Of a DNA stretch of 64,000 nt, positions 42,384-50,555 are shown in pieces. The notes under the pieces were generated by a model. The model saw only the letters and a program-made list of their open reading frames with translations. It was not told the DNA's origin and did not search any database. The position numbers and the translations under genes were made by a program. Within the stretch, counting starts at the first letter, position 1, and each line of letters starts with the position of its first letter. The stretch comes from Nocardia rhizosphaerihabitans (GTDB taxonomy: Bacteria; Actinomycetota; Actinomycetes; Mycobacteriales; Mycobacteriaceae): positions 620,001 through 684,000 of the forward strand of contig NZ_BMNE01000004.1 in the NCBI RefSeq assembly GCF_014646295.1, in the 5' to 3' direction.

Positions 42384-43721
42384 ATGGGACGGCTGTTCGG
42401 CACTGACGGTGTTCGAGGACTCGCCAACGACTCGCTGAGTCCGGAACTGGCGATGCGCGTCGCCGGGGCCGCAGCGCAGGTGCTCTCGCGCGGCAAGAAG
42501 CGCGCGGTGGCGGTCCTCGGCCGTGATCCGCGGGCCAGCGGCGAGATGCTCGAGGCGGCGGTGACCGCGGGCCTGACCTCGGTGGGTGTCGATGTCCTCT
42601 CGGTGGGCGTGCTGCCCACCCCGGCCGTGGCGTACCTGACCGGCCTCTACGACGCGTGCTTCGGCGTGATGATCTCCGCCTCGCACAATCCCATGCCCGA
42701 CAACGGGATCAAGATCTTCGCGGCGGGCGGGCACAAGCTCGACGACGCCGTGGAGCAGCGGATCGAAGCCCTGATCGCCGAAGGCGTCACCGTGCGCCCG
42801 ACCGGCGCGGGCATCGGCCGCGTGCGCGGCGACTACACCGTCGAGGGCACCCACGAACGCTATGTCGAGCATCTGCTCGAATCCACCGGCCAGGACCTGT
42901 CCGGGCTGACCGTCGTCGTCGACTGCGCGCACGGCGCGGCCGCCGAGGTGGCCCCGCAGGTGTACCGCGAGGCGGGCGCGACGGTGATCGCGATCAACGC
43001 CGAGCCCAACGGCCTCAACATCAACGACGGCTGCGGGTCGACCCACCTCGAGGCCGTGCGCGCCGCCGTCCTCGAGCACGGCGCCGACCTCGGCATCGCC
43101 CTCGACGGCGACGCGGACCGGTGCCTCGCGGTGGACGCCGCCGGCGAGATCGTCGACGGTGACGCGATCATGGCCGTGCTGGCGCTGGCGATGCGCGACG
43201 AGGGCGAGCTCGTCGACAACACCCTGGTCGCGACCGTGATGAGCAACCTCGGTCTGCACATCGCCATGCGCGCCGCCGGGATCACCGTGCTCACCGCCGC
43301 CGTCGGCGACCGCTATGTGCTCGAGGAACTGCGCCGCGGCGGCTACAGCCTGGGCGGCGAGCAGTCGGGTCACGTGGTGTTCCCGCGCTACGGCACCACC
43401 GGTGACGGTGTGCTCACCGGGCTGCGGCTGATGGCGCGGATGGCGCAGACCGGGCGGCCGCTGGGTGAGCTGGCCGCGGTGATGAGCACCGTGCCGCAGG
43501 TACTGGTGAACGTGCCGGTCAGCGACAAGGCCGCCGTCGCCGCCGACCCCGAGGTGCGCGAAGCGGTCGCCGAGGCCGAGCGCGTGCTCGGTGAGTCCGG
43601 CCGGGTGCTGTTGCGTCCCAGCGGAACCGAGCAGCTGGTACGGGTGATGGTCGAGGCCACCGACCCGGCGCAGGCGCGCCAGCTCGCCGACGATCTGGCC
43701 AAGCAGGTCGCGGCGGTCTAG
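42384..43721 (+). CDS. glmM: Phosphoglucosamine mutase
   Basis: 445 residues, the normal length. It interconverts glucosamine-6-phosphate and glucosamine-1-phosphate on the way to UDP-GlcNAc for peptidoglycan. Motifs: GRLFGTDGVRG at the N-terminus, the phosphorylated serine in ISASHNPMPDNG (Ser100), the Mg-binding loop DGDADR (241-246), and the C-terminal phosphate-binding RPSGTE. The ATG at 42384, right before GRLFGTDG, follows AGAGGG. glmS, which makes its substrate, lies 15 kb downstream. Confidence 0.97.
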   Translation: MGRLFGTDGVRGLANDSLSPELAMRVAGAAAQVLSRGKKRAVAVLGRDPRASGEMLEAAVTAGLTSVGVDVLSVGVLPTPAVAYLTGLYDACFGVMISASHNPMPDNGIKIFAAGGHKLDDAVEQRIEALIAEGVTVRPTGAGIGRVRGDYTVEGTHERYVEHLLESTGQDLSGLTVVVDCAHGAAAEVAPQVYREAGATVIAINAEPNGLNINDGCGSTHLEAVRAAVLEHGADLGIALDGDADRCLAVDAAGEIVDGDAIMAVLALAMRDEGELVDNTLVATVMSNLGLHIAMRAAGITVLTAAVGDRYVLEELRRGGYSLGGEQSGHVVFPRYGTTGDGVLTGLRLMARMAQTGRPLGELAAVMSTVPQVLVNVPVSDKAAVAADPEVREAVAEAERVLGESGRVLLRPSGTEQLVRVMVEATDPAQARQLADDLAKQVAAV

Positions 43722-43856
43722 TTCTCCTCTGGCGGGGCGCGCCGGGTCCATCTACTATCGGCTTACGCCGTATTGACCTGTGTGCTGGTGGCGAGTGTGC
43801 TGCTTGATGCACCGGACAGTTTGGCGCGCAACACGATTCGAAGGGGGCGATTCCTG

Positions 43857-44219
43857 GTGCCGCCGCTGCCTGCCCGGAACTACCGCGACGAGGACCGGTA
43901 CCCGGTCGACTACGATCCGTATCACCGCTGTGGTGGGGCGTGTGGCAGGCCGGGATGCCGTGAAGTGCCGCAAGGGTATTCGCACACCGTCCCGATCCGG
44001 GACGAGGGTTACGGCCAGCCGGTCGAGCACTACGAGCAGATCGCCGAACCGCCGCGCGGATACTCTTTCCCCGTGCCGCGGGTGCCGCGGTCGCGATCGT
44101 TCATCGTCGTCGTGGCGATCCTGTTCGCGACCGGTGCCGCCGGGCTGGTCGGCGCGATGTTCGGATCCGGCATCGACCTGTTCGGCGCCGCGGAAACGGC
44201 TGTGGTGCGGTCGTTCTGA
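43857..44219 (+). CDS. Small single-pass membrane protein, unknown
   Basis: About 120 residues from the GTG at 43857, which follows AAGGGGG. The frame is open further up, but without a good site. The N-terminal part is rich in Tyr, Arg, Asp and Pro (PARNYRDEDRYPVDYDPYHRCGG) with three clustered cysteines (CGGACGRPGC). One membrane helix (SFIVVVAILFATGAAGLVGAMF) lies near the C-terminus. No family is recognised. It is convergent with the gene at 44221, with one base between the coding regions. Confidence 0.6.
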   Translation: MPPLPARNYRDEDRYPVDYDPYHRCGGACGRPGCREVPQGYSHTVPIRDEGYGQPVEHYEQIAEPPRGYSFPVPRVPRSRSFIVVVAILFATGAAGLVGAMFGSGIDLFGAAETAVVRSF

Positions 44220-44220
44220 G

Positions 44221-44652
44221 CTAGAACTGGCCGACGAGGAAACCGCTGAACAGCACCAGGAACCCGAGGATCTCGCCCGCCATCAGCCCGTACATCGACA
44301 ACCGCAGCGCGGCGGGAATCTGGCCTTCGAATTGGTTGGTGGTGTCGCGCCGCATCCCGGGCAGCACGTAGCTGGCGATCGCGCCAACGAAGAACGCGAG
44401 GATCACCAGATCCGCCGTCAGGTTGACGATCGTCGGCCAGGCGCTGAGCTCGGTGAACACCGCGAGCAGGATCCCGGCGAAGGAGTACAGCAGGGCGGCG
44501 CGGTGCGCGATGTCGACGTAGATGTGCGCCGCGCCCTCGGCCGAGGTGCGGATGCCGTGGTACTTCCACACCCCGAGCAGCAGCGCGCTCAGGAAGATCA
44601 GGCCGGTGACGAGCAGCGTGACGCGGGTATCGATGCCAAGTGTGAGTTCCAT
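44221..44652 (-). CDS. Integral membrane protein, four helices, unknown
   Basis: 143 residues from the ATG at 44652, MELTLGIDTRVTLL. About four hydrophobic helices are visible (VTLLVTGLIFLSALLLGVW, RAALLYSFAGILLAVF, TADLVILAFFVGAIASYVLPG, GLMAGEILGFLVLFSGFLV). It lies eight bases behind the ABC-F gene on the same strand, so the two are probably co-transcribed. No catalytic or transport motif is seen. Confidence 0.75.
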   Translation of the reverse strand: MELTLGIDTRVTLLVTGLIFLSALLLGVWKYHGIRTSAEGAAHIYVDIAHRAALLYSFAGILLAVFTELSAWPTIVNLTADLVILAFFVGAIASYVLPGMRRDTTNQFEGQIPAALRLSMYGLMAGEILGFLVLFSGFLVGQF

Positions 44653-44660
44653 GGTGCGTC

Positions 44661-46301
44661 CTAATCCTCGGTGAGCACTCCACCGGCCATGTGCCAACGG
44701 CGGGTCGCCCGAACAGAATCCAGCATCCGGCGATCGTGCGTCACCAGAATCAGTGTGCCGGTGAAGGATTCGACGGCCTGCTCGAGCTGTTCGATGGCGG
44801 GCAGGTCGAGGTGGTTGGTCGGCTCGTCCAGGACCAGCAAGTTCACCCCGCGCGCCTGCAGCAGGGCCAGCGCGGCGCGGGTGCGTTCGCCGGGGGAGAG
44901 GGTGTCGCAGGCGCGGGTCACGTGCGGGCCGCGCAGGCCGAACTTCGCCAGCAGCGTGCGGACATCGGCGTCGGGCCAGTCGGGCATCGCCGCGCTGAAG
45001 GTGTCGGCCAGCCGCTCCGATCCGCGGAACAGCCCGCGCGCCTGGTCGACCTCGCCGATCTCGACGCCGGAACCCAGTGCGGCCGAACCGGAATCGGGGG
45101 CGATCTTGCCGAGCAACAGGCCGAGCAGGGTGGACTTGCCGGAACCGTTGGCGCCGGTGAGCACGATCCGGTCGGCCCAGTCGATCTGGGTGGTGATCGG
45201 GCCGAGGGTGAACTCGCCGCGGCGCACGACGGCATTGTTCGCGGTCGCCACCACCGCACCGCTGCGGGGCGCGGCCGCGATCTCCATCCGCAGCTCCCAC
45301 TCCTTGCGCGGCTCGTCGACCACGTCGAGGCGTTCGATCCGGCGCTGGGTCTGGCGGGCCTTGGCCGCCTGCTTCTCGGTCGACTCGGCCCGGGTCTTGC
45401 GGCCCATCTTGTCCGAGTCGTTCTTGCCCTTGCGCCGCGCGTTGCGTACGCCGTGCTCGAGCCAGTTGCGCTGCATCTGCGCCCGCGCCTCCAAACCCGC
45501 CTTGGTGTCGGCGAATTCGTCATAGGCCTCACGGGCGTGCTTGCGGGCGATCTCGCGTTCGGCCAGATACGCCTCGTACCCGCCGTCGTAGAGACCGACC
45601 TGCTGCTGCGCCAGATCCAGTTCCAGCACCCGATTCACGGTGCGCGCCAGGAACTCCCGATCGTGGCTGATCACCATCAGCGGCACCCGGATGCCTTTGA
45701 CGAAGCGTTCCAGCCGGTCCAGGCCGTCCAGGTCGAGATCGTTGGTGGGCTCGTCCAGCAGCAGAATGTCGAAGCGCGACAGCAACACCGAGGCCAGACC
45801 AGCCCGCGCCGCCTGTCCGCCGGACAGACCCGTCATCGGGGTGTCCAGGCCGCTCGCCAGCCCGTCGGTGAGGCCGAGATCGGCGGCCACCTCCTCGGCG
45901 CGCTGATCCAGATCGGCGCCACCGAGAGCGAGCCAGTGCTCGAGCGCGGGCGAGTAGTCGTCTTCCCCACCCTCGCCCAGACGCTCCGCCGCCGCGTCCA
46001 TCACCTGCTGGGCGACGGCGACGCCGGTCCGGCGAGAGAGGAATTCGAGCACCGTCTCGCCGTCGATCCGCTCCGGCTCCTGCGCCAGGTAGCCCACCGT
46101 CGCGTCCGGCGGGCTCAAGGTGATGACGCCGTCGCCCGGCATGCGCTCGGCCAGCATCCGCAGCAGCGTCGACTTGCCTGCGCCGTTCACTCCCACCAGC
46201 CCGATCACGTCGCCGGGGGCGAGGGTGAAGTCGAGGTCGGCGAAGAGGGTCCGCTCGGCGTGGCCCGCGGACAGACCGGTGGCTTGCAATGTCGTGCTCA
46301 C
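44661..46301 (-). CDS. ABC-F family ATPase
   Basis: 546 residues with two ABC ATPase domains and no membrane segments, the ABC-F layout. Domain 1: Walker A GVNGAGKS, signature LSGGQ, Walker B ILLLDEPTNDLD. Domain 2: GANGSGKS, LSPGE, LLVLDEPTNHLD. Between them is a charged linker (ARKHAREAYDEFADTKAGLEA to MGRKTRAESTEKQAAKARQ) corresponding to the P-site tRNA interaction motif of ABC-F proteins. These act on ribosomes, in translation control or antibiotic resistance. Which applies here cannot be told. The second signature, SPGE instead of SGGQ, is a common ABC-F variant. Confidence 0.9.
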   Translation of the reverse strand: MSTTLQATGLSAGHAERTLFADLDFTLAPGDVIGLVGVNGAGKSTLLRMLAERMPGDGVITLSPPDATVGYLAQEPERIDGETVLEFLSRRTGVAVAQQVMDAAAERLGEGGEDDYSPALEHWLALGGADLDQRAEEVAADLGLTDGLASGLDTPMTGLSGGQAARAGLASVLLSRFDILLLDEPTNDLDLDGLDRLERFVKGIRVPLMVISHDREFLARTVNRVLELDLAQQQVGLYDGGYEAYLAEREIARKHAREAYDEFADTKAGLEARAQMQRNWLEHGVRNARRKGKNDSDKMGRKTRAESTEKQAAKARQTQRRIERLDVVDEPRKEWELRMEIAAAPRSGAVVATANNAVVRRGEFTLGPITTQIDWADRIVLTGANGSGKSTLLGLLLGKIAPDSGSAALGSGVEIGEVDQARGLFRGSERLADTFSAAMPDWPDADVRTLLAKFGLRGPHVTRACDTLSPGERTRAALALLQARGVNLLVLDEPTNHLDLPAIEQLEQAVESFTGTLILVTHDRRMLDSVRATRRWHMAGGVLTED

Positions 46302-46446
46302 CTCTTAAGTCTGCCCGCCTAGGGCAGGACCCTGAGATCGGGCCCGGCAGAAATCAGGGTGCGGATGGGTCTGTCGACCGATGCGGGGGAGGGGTCGTGA
46401 TCGGCACAGTGGAGTTATCACCAGCTCGACAGGAAGGCAACACACA

Positions 46447-46638
46447 ATGACTGCCCCGGCCCGCCGCTTCACCCGTTCGACCAGCGACAAATGGATCGCC
46501 GGCGTCTGCGGTGGCATCGCCGAGTACTTCGGCTGGAACGCCAATATCGTCCGCCTGGTCTTCGTCGTCTCCTGCCTCCTGCCCGGCCCCCAGTTCCTGC
46601 TCTACCTGGTCCTGTGGCTGATCATGCCCAAGAAGTAA
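46447..46638 (+). CDS. PspC-domain membrane protein
   Basis: 63 residues, a minimal phage-shock-protein C domain: FTRSTSDKWIAGVCGGIAEYFGWN followed by one hydrophobic helix (VRLVFVVSCLLPGPQFLLYLVLWLIMP). The ATG at 46447 follows AGGAAGG. PspC proteins respond to membrane stress. Here it stands alone between the ABC-F gene (divergent) and a strong terminator. Confidence 0.88.
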   Translation: MTAPARRFTRSTSDKWIAGVCGGIAEYFGWNANIVRLVFVVSCLLPGPQFLLYLVLWLIMPKK

Positions 46639-46660
46639 GGCCCGACCGCCCCCTGAACCG

Positions 46661-46714
46661 CTCGCGGATGACAAGATAGTGGCGTTTCCGCCGCGCCGTC
46701 ATCCGCGAGTTTTC
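46661..46714 (+). terminator. Intrinsic terminator after pspC
   Basis: CTCGCGGATGAC (46661-46672) pairs perfectly over 12 bases with GTCATCCGCGAG (46698-46709), followed by TTTTCC. The loop contains a smaller GGCG/CGCC stem. It separates the PspC gene from the next coding region, whose ribosome-binding site begins at 46721. Confidence 0.8.
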
Positions 46715-46732
46715 CGTTTGAGGAGGAGTCCC

Positions 46733-47041
46733 ATGGTCACCTCGGGCGACATCCCCGGCCTCGGCCTACCCGACATCGACGCCCATTCGTCCCTCGGCGG
46801 CCTCGGCCCCGTCGAACTCCACTCTCCGTCCCAGGACCTCGACGGTGACGGAGTCGCCGACTCCCTCACCGACGCCACACCCCACGACACCAGCGTCTGG
46901 TCGGACTTCGACCATGACGGGATCGCCGATCACGTGACGGTGGTCGAGGCGGACGGGGACTATGCGGCGTGGGAGTACCACCGGTTTCCCGATGGGACCT
47001 CGGAGTGGCGGCGGACGGACCAGGGGAATCTGGGGGAGTAA
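46733..47041 (+). CDS. Small acidic protein with calcium-loop repeats (DUF6802-like)
   Basis: 102 residues from the ATG at 46733 after AGGAGGAG, a near-ideal ribosome-binding site. No signal peptide. Two DxDxDG loops, DLDGDGVADS and DFDHDGIADH, resemble EF-hand/thrombospondin-type calcium loops, each followed by a short strand. This recalls DUF6802 proteins of Mycobacteriales. It stands directly before the first ESX cassette on the same strand. A link to secretion is possible but unproven. Confidence 0.7.
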   Translation: MVTSGDIPGLGLPDIDAHSSLGGLGPVELHSPSQDLDGDGVADSLTDATPHDTSVWSDFDHDGIADHVTVVEADGDYAAWEYHRFPDGTSEWRRTDQGNLGE

Positions 47042-47050
47042 TTCTGCTCC

Positions 47051-47079
47051 GCGGGTGGAACCTGCGGGCGGGTTCCCGC
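47051..47079 (+). terminator. Imperfect hairpin before ESX cassette 1
   Basis: GCGGG-GGAACC pairs with GGTTCC-CGC across a short loop, with a bulge, between the small acidic protein and the WXG100-like gene. There is no U-tract. It could be a weak terminator. Confidence 0.3.
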
Positions 47080-47132
47080 GTCCAAGTAGGTAGGGCGTCG
47101 TCGGGGCGCTCCGCAAACTGTGGAGGTGGGGG

Positions 47133-47474
47133 ATGGGCACGCAAGTTTCCGGCGGAGTTGTCGTCAACCAGAGCGCGATGACCACTTCGGTCAACAGCTT
47201 GAAAACCACTGTGTCCGAGCTACGTACGGCGGCGAAGAACGTCGAGGACAACAGCTGGGGTGCGGGCCGCAACGGCGCGGAATCCGAAGCTGGCCGCGCC
47301 TACGTGGACTACGGGGTGCGGATCGCAGAGGGCATCGAGCGAACGGTCACCTGGCTGAAGGTGTGGACGACGTCGACCGAGGCCACCGCAGAGGCGATCG
47401 GCAACGCGACGGTCGAGTTCACCGAAGTCGACAAGAACACCGCACGAGCCCTCGACCGGACCGGTGCGAAATGA
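47133..47474 (+). CDS. Small WXG100-like protein, ESX cassette copy A
   Basis: 113 residues, mostly helical. GGAGG and GGGGG precede the start. The central turn is DNSWGAG (Trp42), a WXG variant. Near the C-terminus FTEVD (96-100) sits where YxxxD is expected, with Phe for Tyr. The gene at 55011 in the mirrored cassette has YSATD at the matching place. It lies 28 bases before the large WXG protein, so they are one transcript. It is probably an ESX-exported partner protein. Confidence 0.7.
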   Translation: MGTQVSGGVVVNQSAMTTSVNSLKTTVSELRTAAKNVEDNSWGAGRNGAESEAGRAYVDYGVRIAEGIERTVTWLKVWTTSTEATAEAIGNATVEFTEVDKNTARALDRTGAK

Positions 47475-47502
47475 GCACTGACACTCGACCGGAGGTCAGG
47501 CG

Positions 47503-49236
47503 ATGACGCAGTCCGTAGACGACATCCTCAACGACGGTTCGAAAGGTCTGCTCTATTTCGAGCAACTGCTGCCGCTGTACGAGGAAGCTTTCGGCAACGA
47601 TGCGGGCTGGCCGAAGCTGAAGATCCAGGCAGCGTACGACCAGGAGCGAGGGATGAACCTCGCCAAACTGGTGACCTCCGCTGACGCGCTGCAGAAGATG
47701 ATCACCGTGGCCGACACCCAGCGCGGCAATCAGCAGTCGGCGGCCAACGCGTTGGGATCCAGCTGGCAGGGCGCGGCGGCCGACGCCGGAATCGGGCGGC
47801 TCCGCGAGATCGTCGGACTCGCGGAAGGGGACCGCGGCAAGGTTCAGGCGTTGGCGACCGCGATGTCCGCTGCGACGCCCGCGTTGCAGAAGATCGTCGA
47901 AGACAAGGCTGCCACCGTCAAGAAGCTCGCCGACGGGAATCGTGTCGAGGTCGGCAGCCAGCGGACGCTCATCACCGTCGGTGAGATGACGGTGGTCGAC
48001 ATTCAGCAGATCATTCGCAGCAGCAAGTCGGGCGACATCCTGAGCTCGCTGCTGCAGCGGCTGACCGAAGTGCCCGACATCGAAGATCGCGCGAAAGACC
48101 TCGAGCGCAATTCGGACCCGTGGAAGCAGGCGGTCAAGGAGATCTGTGTCGACTGGCTGGATACGGTCTTCAAGAAGGATTACAACGACAAGCTCGGTGT
48201 ATTCAGTGCTCAGTGCACGACCACGCTGATCGCTGTGCAGGGGCAGTACAACGCCATCCAAACCGCCGCTGATGCGATTGAGGAGCGGGCGTATCCCTCG
48301 GTGGCCGGGGTGACTACGGCCGCGCCTGATGACAAGGCGGCCAACGGCGATCCGACGAACGGCAATCCCGGAACCAACGGCAACCAGGCGCCTACGAACG
48401 ACGGTCAGACCGCGACCGCTGGCACACAGAACGGTGACACGTCCACCGGATCGCCGGTGAAGACAAAGGCGCAGACCACCGACGACTCCGCCGCCGCCGC
48501 CGACGACGATGACGACGATGACGATGATGACGATGACGATTCCGACACCAGCAGCGCACTGAGCGCCATCGCATCCTCGCTCAGCGAACTCGGCAGCACT
48601 GTCTCCAGCGCGCTCACCGGTGACCTAGGGGATTCGCTCACTTCGGCGATCGAGTCGGCGGGAACGGCGATCAGCGACGGCATCGAGCAGATGACAGAGC
48701 AGGCGAGCAACCTGCTCTCCGGTGAGCACGAGGCATCGTTCCAGCTCGGCGACACCAAGGTGAGCATCGAGGCCGGCGAGAACGGGCTGTCGCTGACGAC
48801 GACAAATGCTGACGGCACGACAACGCAGTACCGACTGACGCTGGACGAGAACGGAATCCCGGTCATCGAACAGGATTCGAGTACCACCGAGGAGGGGAAT
48901 GCATCGCCCGGCACCGAGGACGACGGCGCATCGGGTTCGGGCGTACCGGAATCCGGGGGTGGTGACGGTGCAGCTGGTCCGGCGGACGCGGGAGCGGGTG
49001 CAGGCGTCGTGCCGACACCGACCACACCGGAAACTCCCGACCCGACCAATCCTCCGGTGACCAGCGAAATCGGCAGCGGGGAGCCCTCTTCCGGTTCGGG
49101 AACAGGCGGGGTGCCCGCCGGACCGCGGCCGACCCGGCAGGAAACAGACGGCGAACACACCCCGACTGTCGAGGATCACCCGGCGAGCAACCCGGGCGAT
49201 ACCGGCGCCGTCCTCGCCGAGGCGGGCCCGCTGTGA
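47503..49236 (+). CDS. Large WXG protein with poly-Asp tract, cassette copy A
   Basis: 577 residues from the ATG after GGAGG. The N-terminal ~275 residues are helical with an SSWQG turn (Trp88-Gln-Gly90), like WXG100/PPE proteins, opening ILNDGSKGLLYFEQLLPLY. A Thr/Asn-rich linker contains 13 consecutive Asp (334-346). A Ser-rich helix and a small domain follow, LSLTTTNADGTTTQYRLTLDENGIPVI. A Pro/Gly-rich disordered region then ends in GAVLAEAGPL. The protein at 53428 on the other strand has the same plan, including LTLNENGVPVI and the tail AEAGPL. It is probably an ESX substrate. No enzymatic motif is seen, so effector function is open. Confidence 0.75.
   Translation: MTQSVDDILNDGSKGLLYFEQLLPLYEEAFGNDAGWPKLKIQAAYDQERGMNLAKLVTSADALQKMITVADTQRGNQQSAANALGSSWQGAAADAGIGRLREIVGLAEGDRGKVQALATAMSAATPALQKIVEDKAATVKKLADGNRVEVGSQRTLITVGEMTVVDIQQIIRSSKSGDILSSLLQRLTEVPDIEDRAKDLERNSDPWKQAVKEICVDWLDTVFKKDYNDKLGVFSAQCTTTLIAVQGQYNAIQTAADAIEERAYPSVAGVTTAAPDDKAANGDPTNGNPGTNGNQAPTNDGQTATAGTQNGDTSTGSPVKTKAQTTDDSAAAADDDDDDDDDDDDDSDTSSALSAIASSLSELGSTVSSALTGDLGDSLTSAIESAGTAISDGIEQMTEQASNLLSGEHEASFQLGDTKVSIEAGENGLSLTTTNADGTTTQYRLTLDENGIPVIEQDSSTTEEGNASPGTEDDGASGSGVPESGGGDGAAGPADAGAGAGVVPTPTTPETPDPTNPPVTSEIGSGEPSSGSGTGGVPAGPRPTRQETDGEHTPTVEDHPASNPGDTGAVLAEAGPL
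48502..48540 (+). repeat. Poly-aspartate codon tract, copy A
   Basis: Thirteen consecutive GAC/GAT codons in the large WXG protein. The mixed codons show it is maintained at protein level and is not a simple triplet-repeat slippage product. The paralog has ten Asp at 54013-54042. Confidence 0.9.
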
Positions 49237-49286
49237 TGACGCTCATCCTCGGCGGATCCCACTCGACAACGGGAGAATGATCGTCC

Positions 49287-49733
49287 GTGGACTACGCGGC
49301 AGAGATCGAGCAGATCGCGGCGGAGGCGCATCGTCGTTCGGCCATGCTGATGGACGAGATCGACGAGATCAACAGACAGACCACGCTCCGTGCGGAACAG
49401 TTCGCTGTCGAGGCTGCCCGGCGTCTGCGCGAGCTGGCCGAGCAGGAAGCCGCGGACGACGAAGCGGAAACTGTTGAGCCGCACCAGGGTCAGGGTAGGG
49501 AAGATCCTGCACATGAGGTCGCACCCGTGACGGCGGCGCAGTCGCCGCCGTCACGGCCCGTCGCTTTCGTGCCGGATCCGAACATGACTCCTGAGCAACA
49601 GCGGCAGGCCGAGATCCGCGCGGCCGTCGCGCGGGCGAGGGCGGCACGAGAGGCCAGGTCGACGGTGGCACCGTCGGATGGTGACTACGACTCCGAGTCC
49701 GAGTACTACCGTCGGTCGACTTGGCTGGACTGA
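49287..49733 (+). CDS. Small coiled-coil protein, cassette copy A
   Basis: 148 residues from the GTG at 49287. The N-terminal half is a long charged helix, probably a coiled coil (EIEQIAAEAHRRSAMLMDEID, then AARRLRELAEQEAADDEAE). A Pro-rich linker follows, then a second short helix (QRQAEIRAAVARARAAREAR). The end, SESEYYRRSTWLD, is nearly the same as that of the gene at 52907 (QESEYFRGKNWFG), marking them as paralogs. It has no known family. Being last in the cassette, it may act as a chaperone or export adaptor (inference). Confidence 0.7.
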   Translation: MDYAAEIEQIAAEAHRRSAMLMDEIDEINRQTTLRAEQFAVEAARRLRELAEQEAADDEAETVEPHQGQGREDPAHEVAPVTAAQSPPSRPVAFVPDPNMTPEQQRQAEIRAAVARARAAREARSTVAPSDGDYDSESEYYRRSTWLD

Positions 49734-49787
49734 AGTGGCCGGGGCTGGCCGCCGTTTGGGGTGTGGCGGTGCCCGCACCGGCCTTCG

Positions 49788-50555
49788 TCACCAGGCGGGT
49801 TCGTTCTCCCGCTCGCGCAGTCTGCTGAGGGTTCGGTCGATCCAGTTGGCGAAGAGCGCGCGCAGGTCGTCGGCGGCAGCCGGGCGGACCTGAACCTGGT
49901 CACGGTCGCGTCGCAGCAGGTAGCGGCCGTCTTCGGTGAGGTCGAACCACTGCGCGCTGTACCAGGAGTCGGTCCGGGCGTCGAGTGGGCCGGGCAGTAG
50001 TTCGGCGATTCCACCGCCGTCGCGTGGCTGGCTGACAAGGCGTTCGAACTGCTTGCTGGGCGAGTCGCGATAGCCGTCGGTGCCGCCTCGTCTTGCTGCG
50101 GCGATGTCGTCGATGTGGAACGTTCGACTCGATGAGCGCCCCGCCGCGAACTCGGGCAGCAGTTTGGCGATCCGACCCGGTAGGTTGTCCGGCCGGAAGA
50201 GCCTGCACCGAATGCGCTCTTCGACGTCATCGGTGACGGTCTGGGACAGCAGGACCGCATGATGGGCGGTCTGCGCGCCGAGCAGTCGGTACATTCGTCG
50301 TCGGCCACCGCCGAGGCGGGTCGACTCGCCGACAATCCTGATCTGCAAGTCGCAGTTGCTCAAGGTATGGAAGGCGAGCTGGATCAGCTCGGTCTCCTCG
50401 CGGTCATACCTTGCGTGAACCGCTGCTCGGTGTGCCCGTTCCTCGGTGACAGTGGGGATCCGGCTGGTGTAGCCGAGTGGACCCGGAAACCGATCGTGCG
50501 CATCGTTCAGCCAGAGAGCGGCGAAATCATCAGGCTCCCAAGTCCATTCACTCAT
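49788..50555 (-). CDS. EspG-family ESX secretion chaperone
   Basis: 255 residues, the normal EspG size. It opens WTWEPDDFAALWLNDAHDRFPGPL, matching the EspG start (W..L...EFDALW......PYPL). The central part has short strands, and the C-terminus has DTRTLSRLRE-like helices. EspG proteins bind cognate PE-PPE pairs in the cytosol and deliver them to ESX machinery. The start at 50555 overlaps the stop of the PPE-like gene by eight bases, supporting a functional pair. EspG is not known with ESX-4 in M. tuberculosis, so its machine here is unclear. Confidence 0.78.
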   Translation of the reverse strand: MSEWTWEPDDFAALWLNDAHDRFPGPLGYTSRIPTVTEERAHRAAVHARYDREETELIQLAFHTLSNCDLQIRIVGESTRLGGGRRRMYRLLGAQTAHHAVLLSQTVTDDVEERIRCRLFRPDNLPGRIAKLLPEFAAGRSSSRTFHIDDIAAARRGGTDGYRDSPSKQFERLVSQPRDGGGIAELLPGPLDARTDSWYSAQWFDLTEDGRYLLRRDRDQVQVRPAAADDLRALFANWIDRTLSRLRERENEPAW

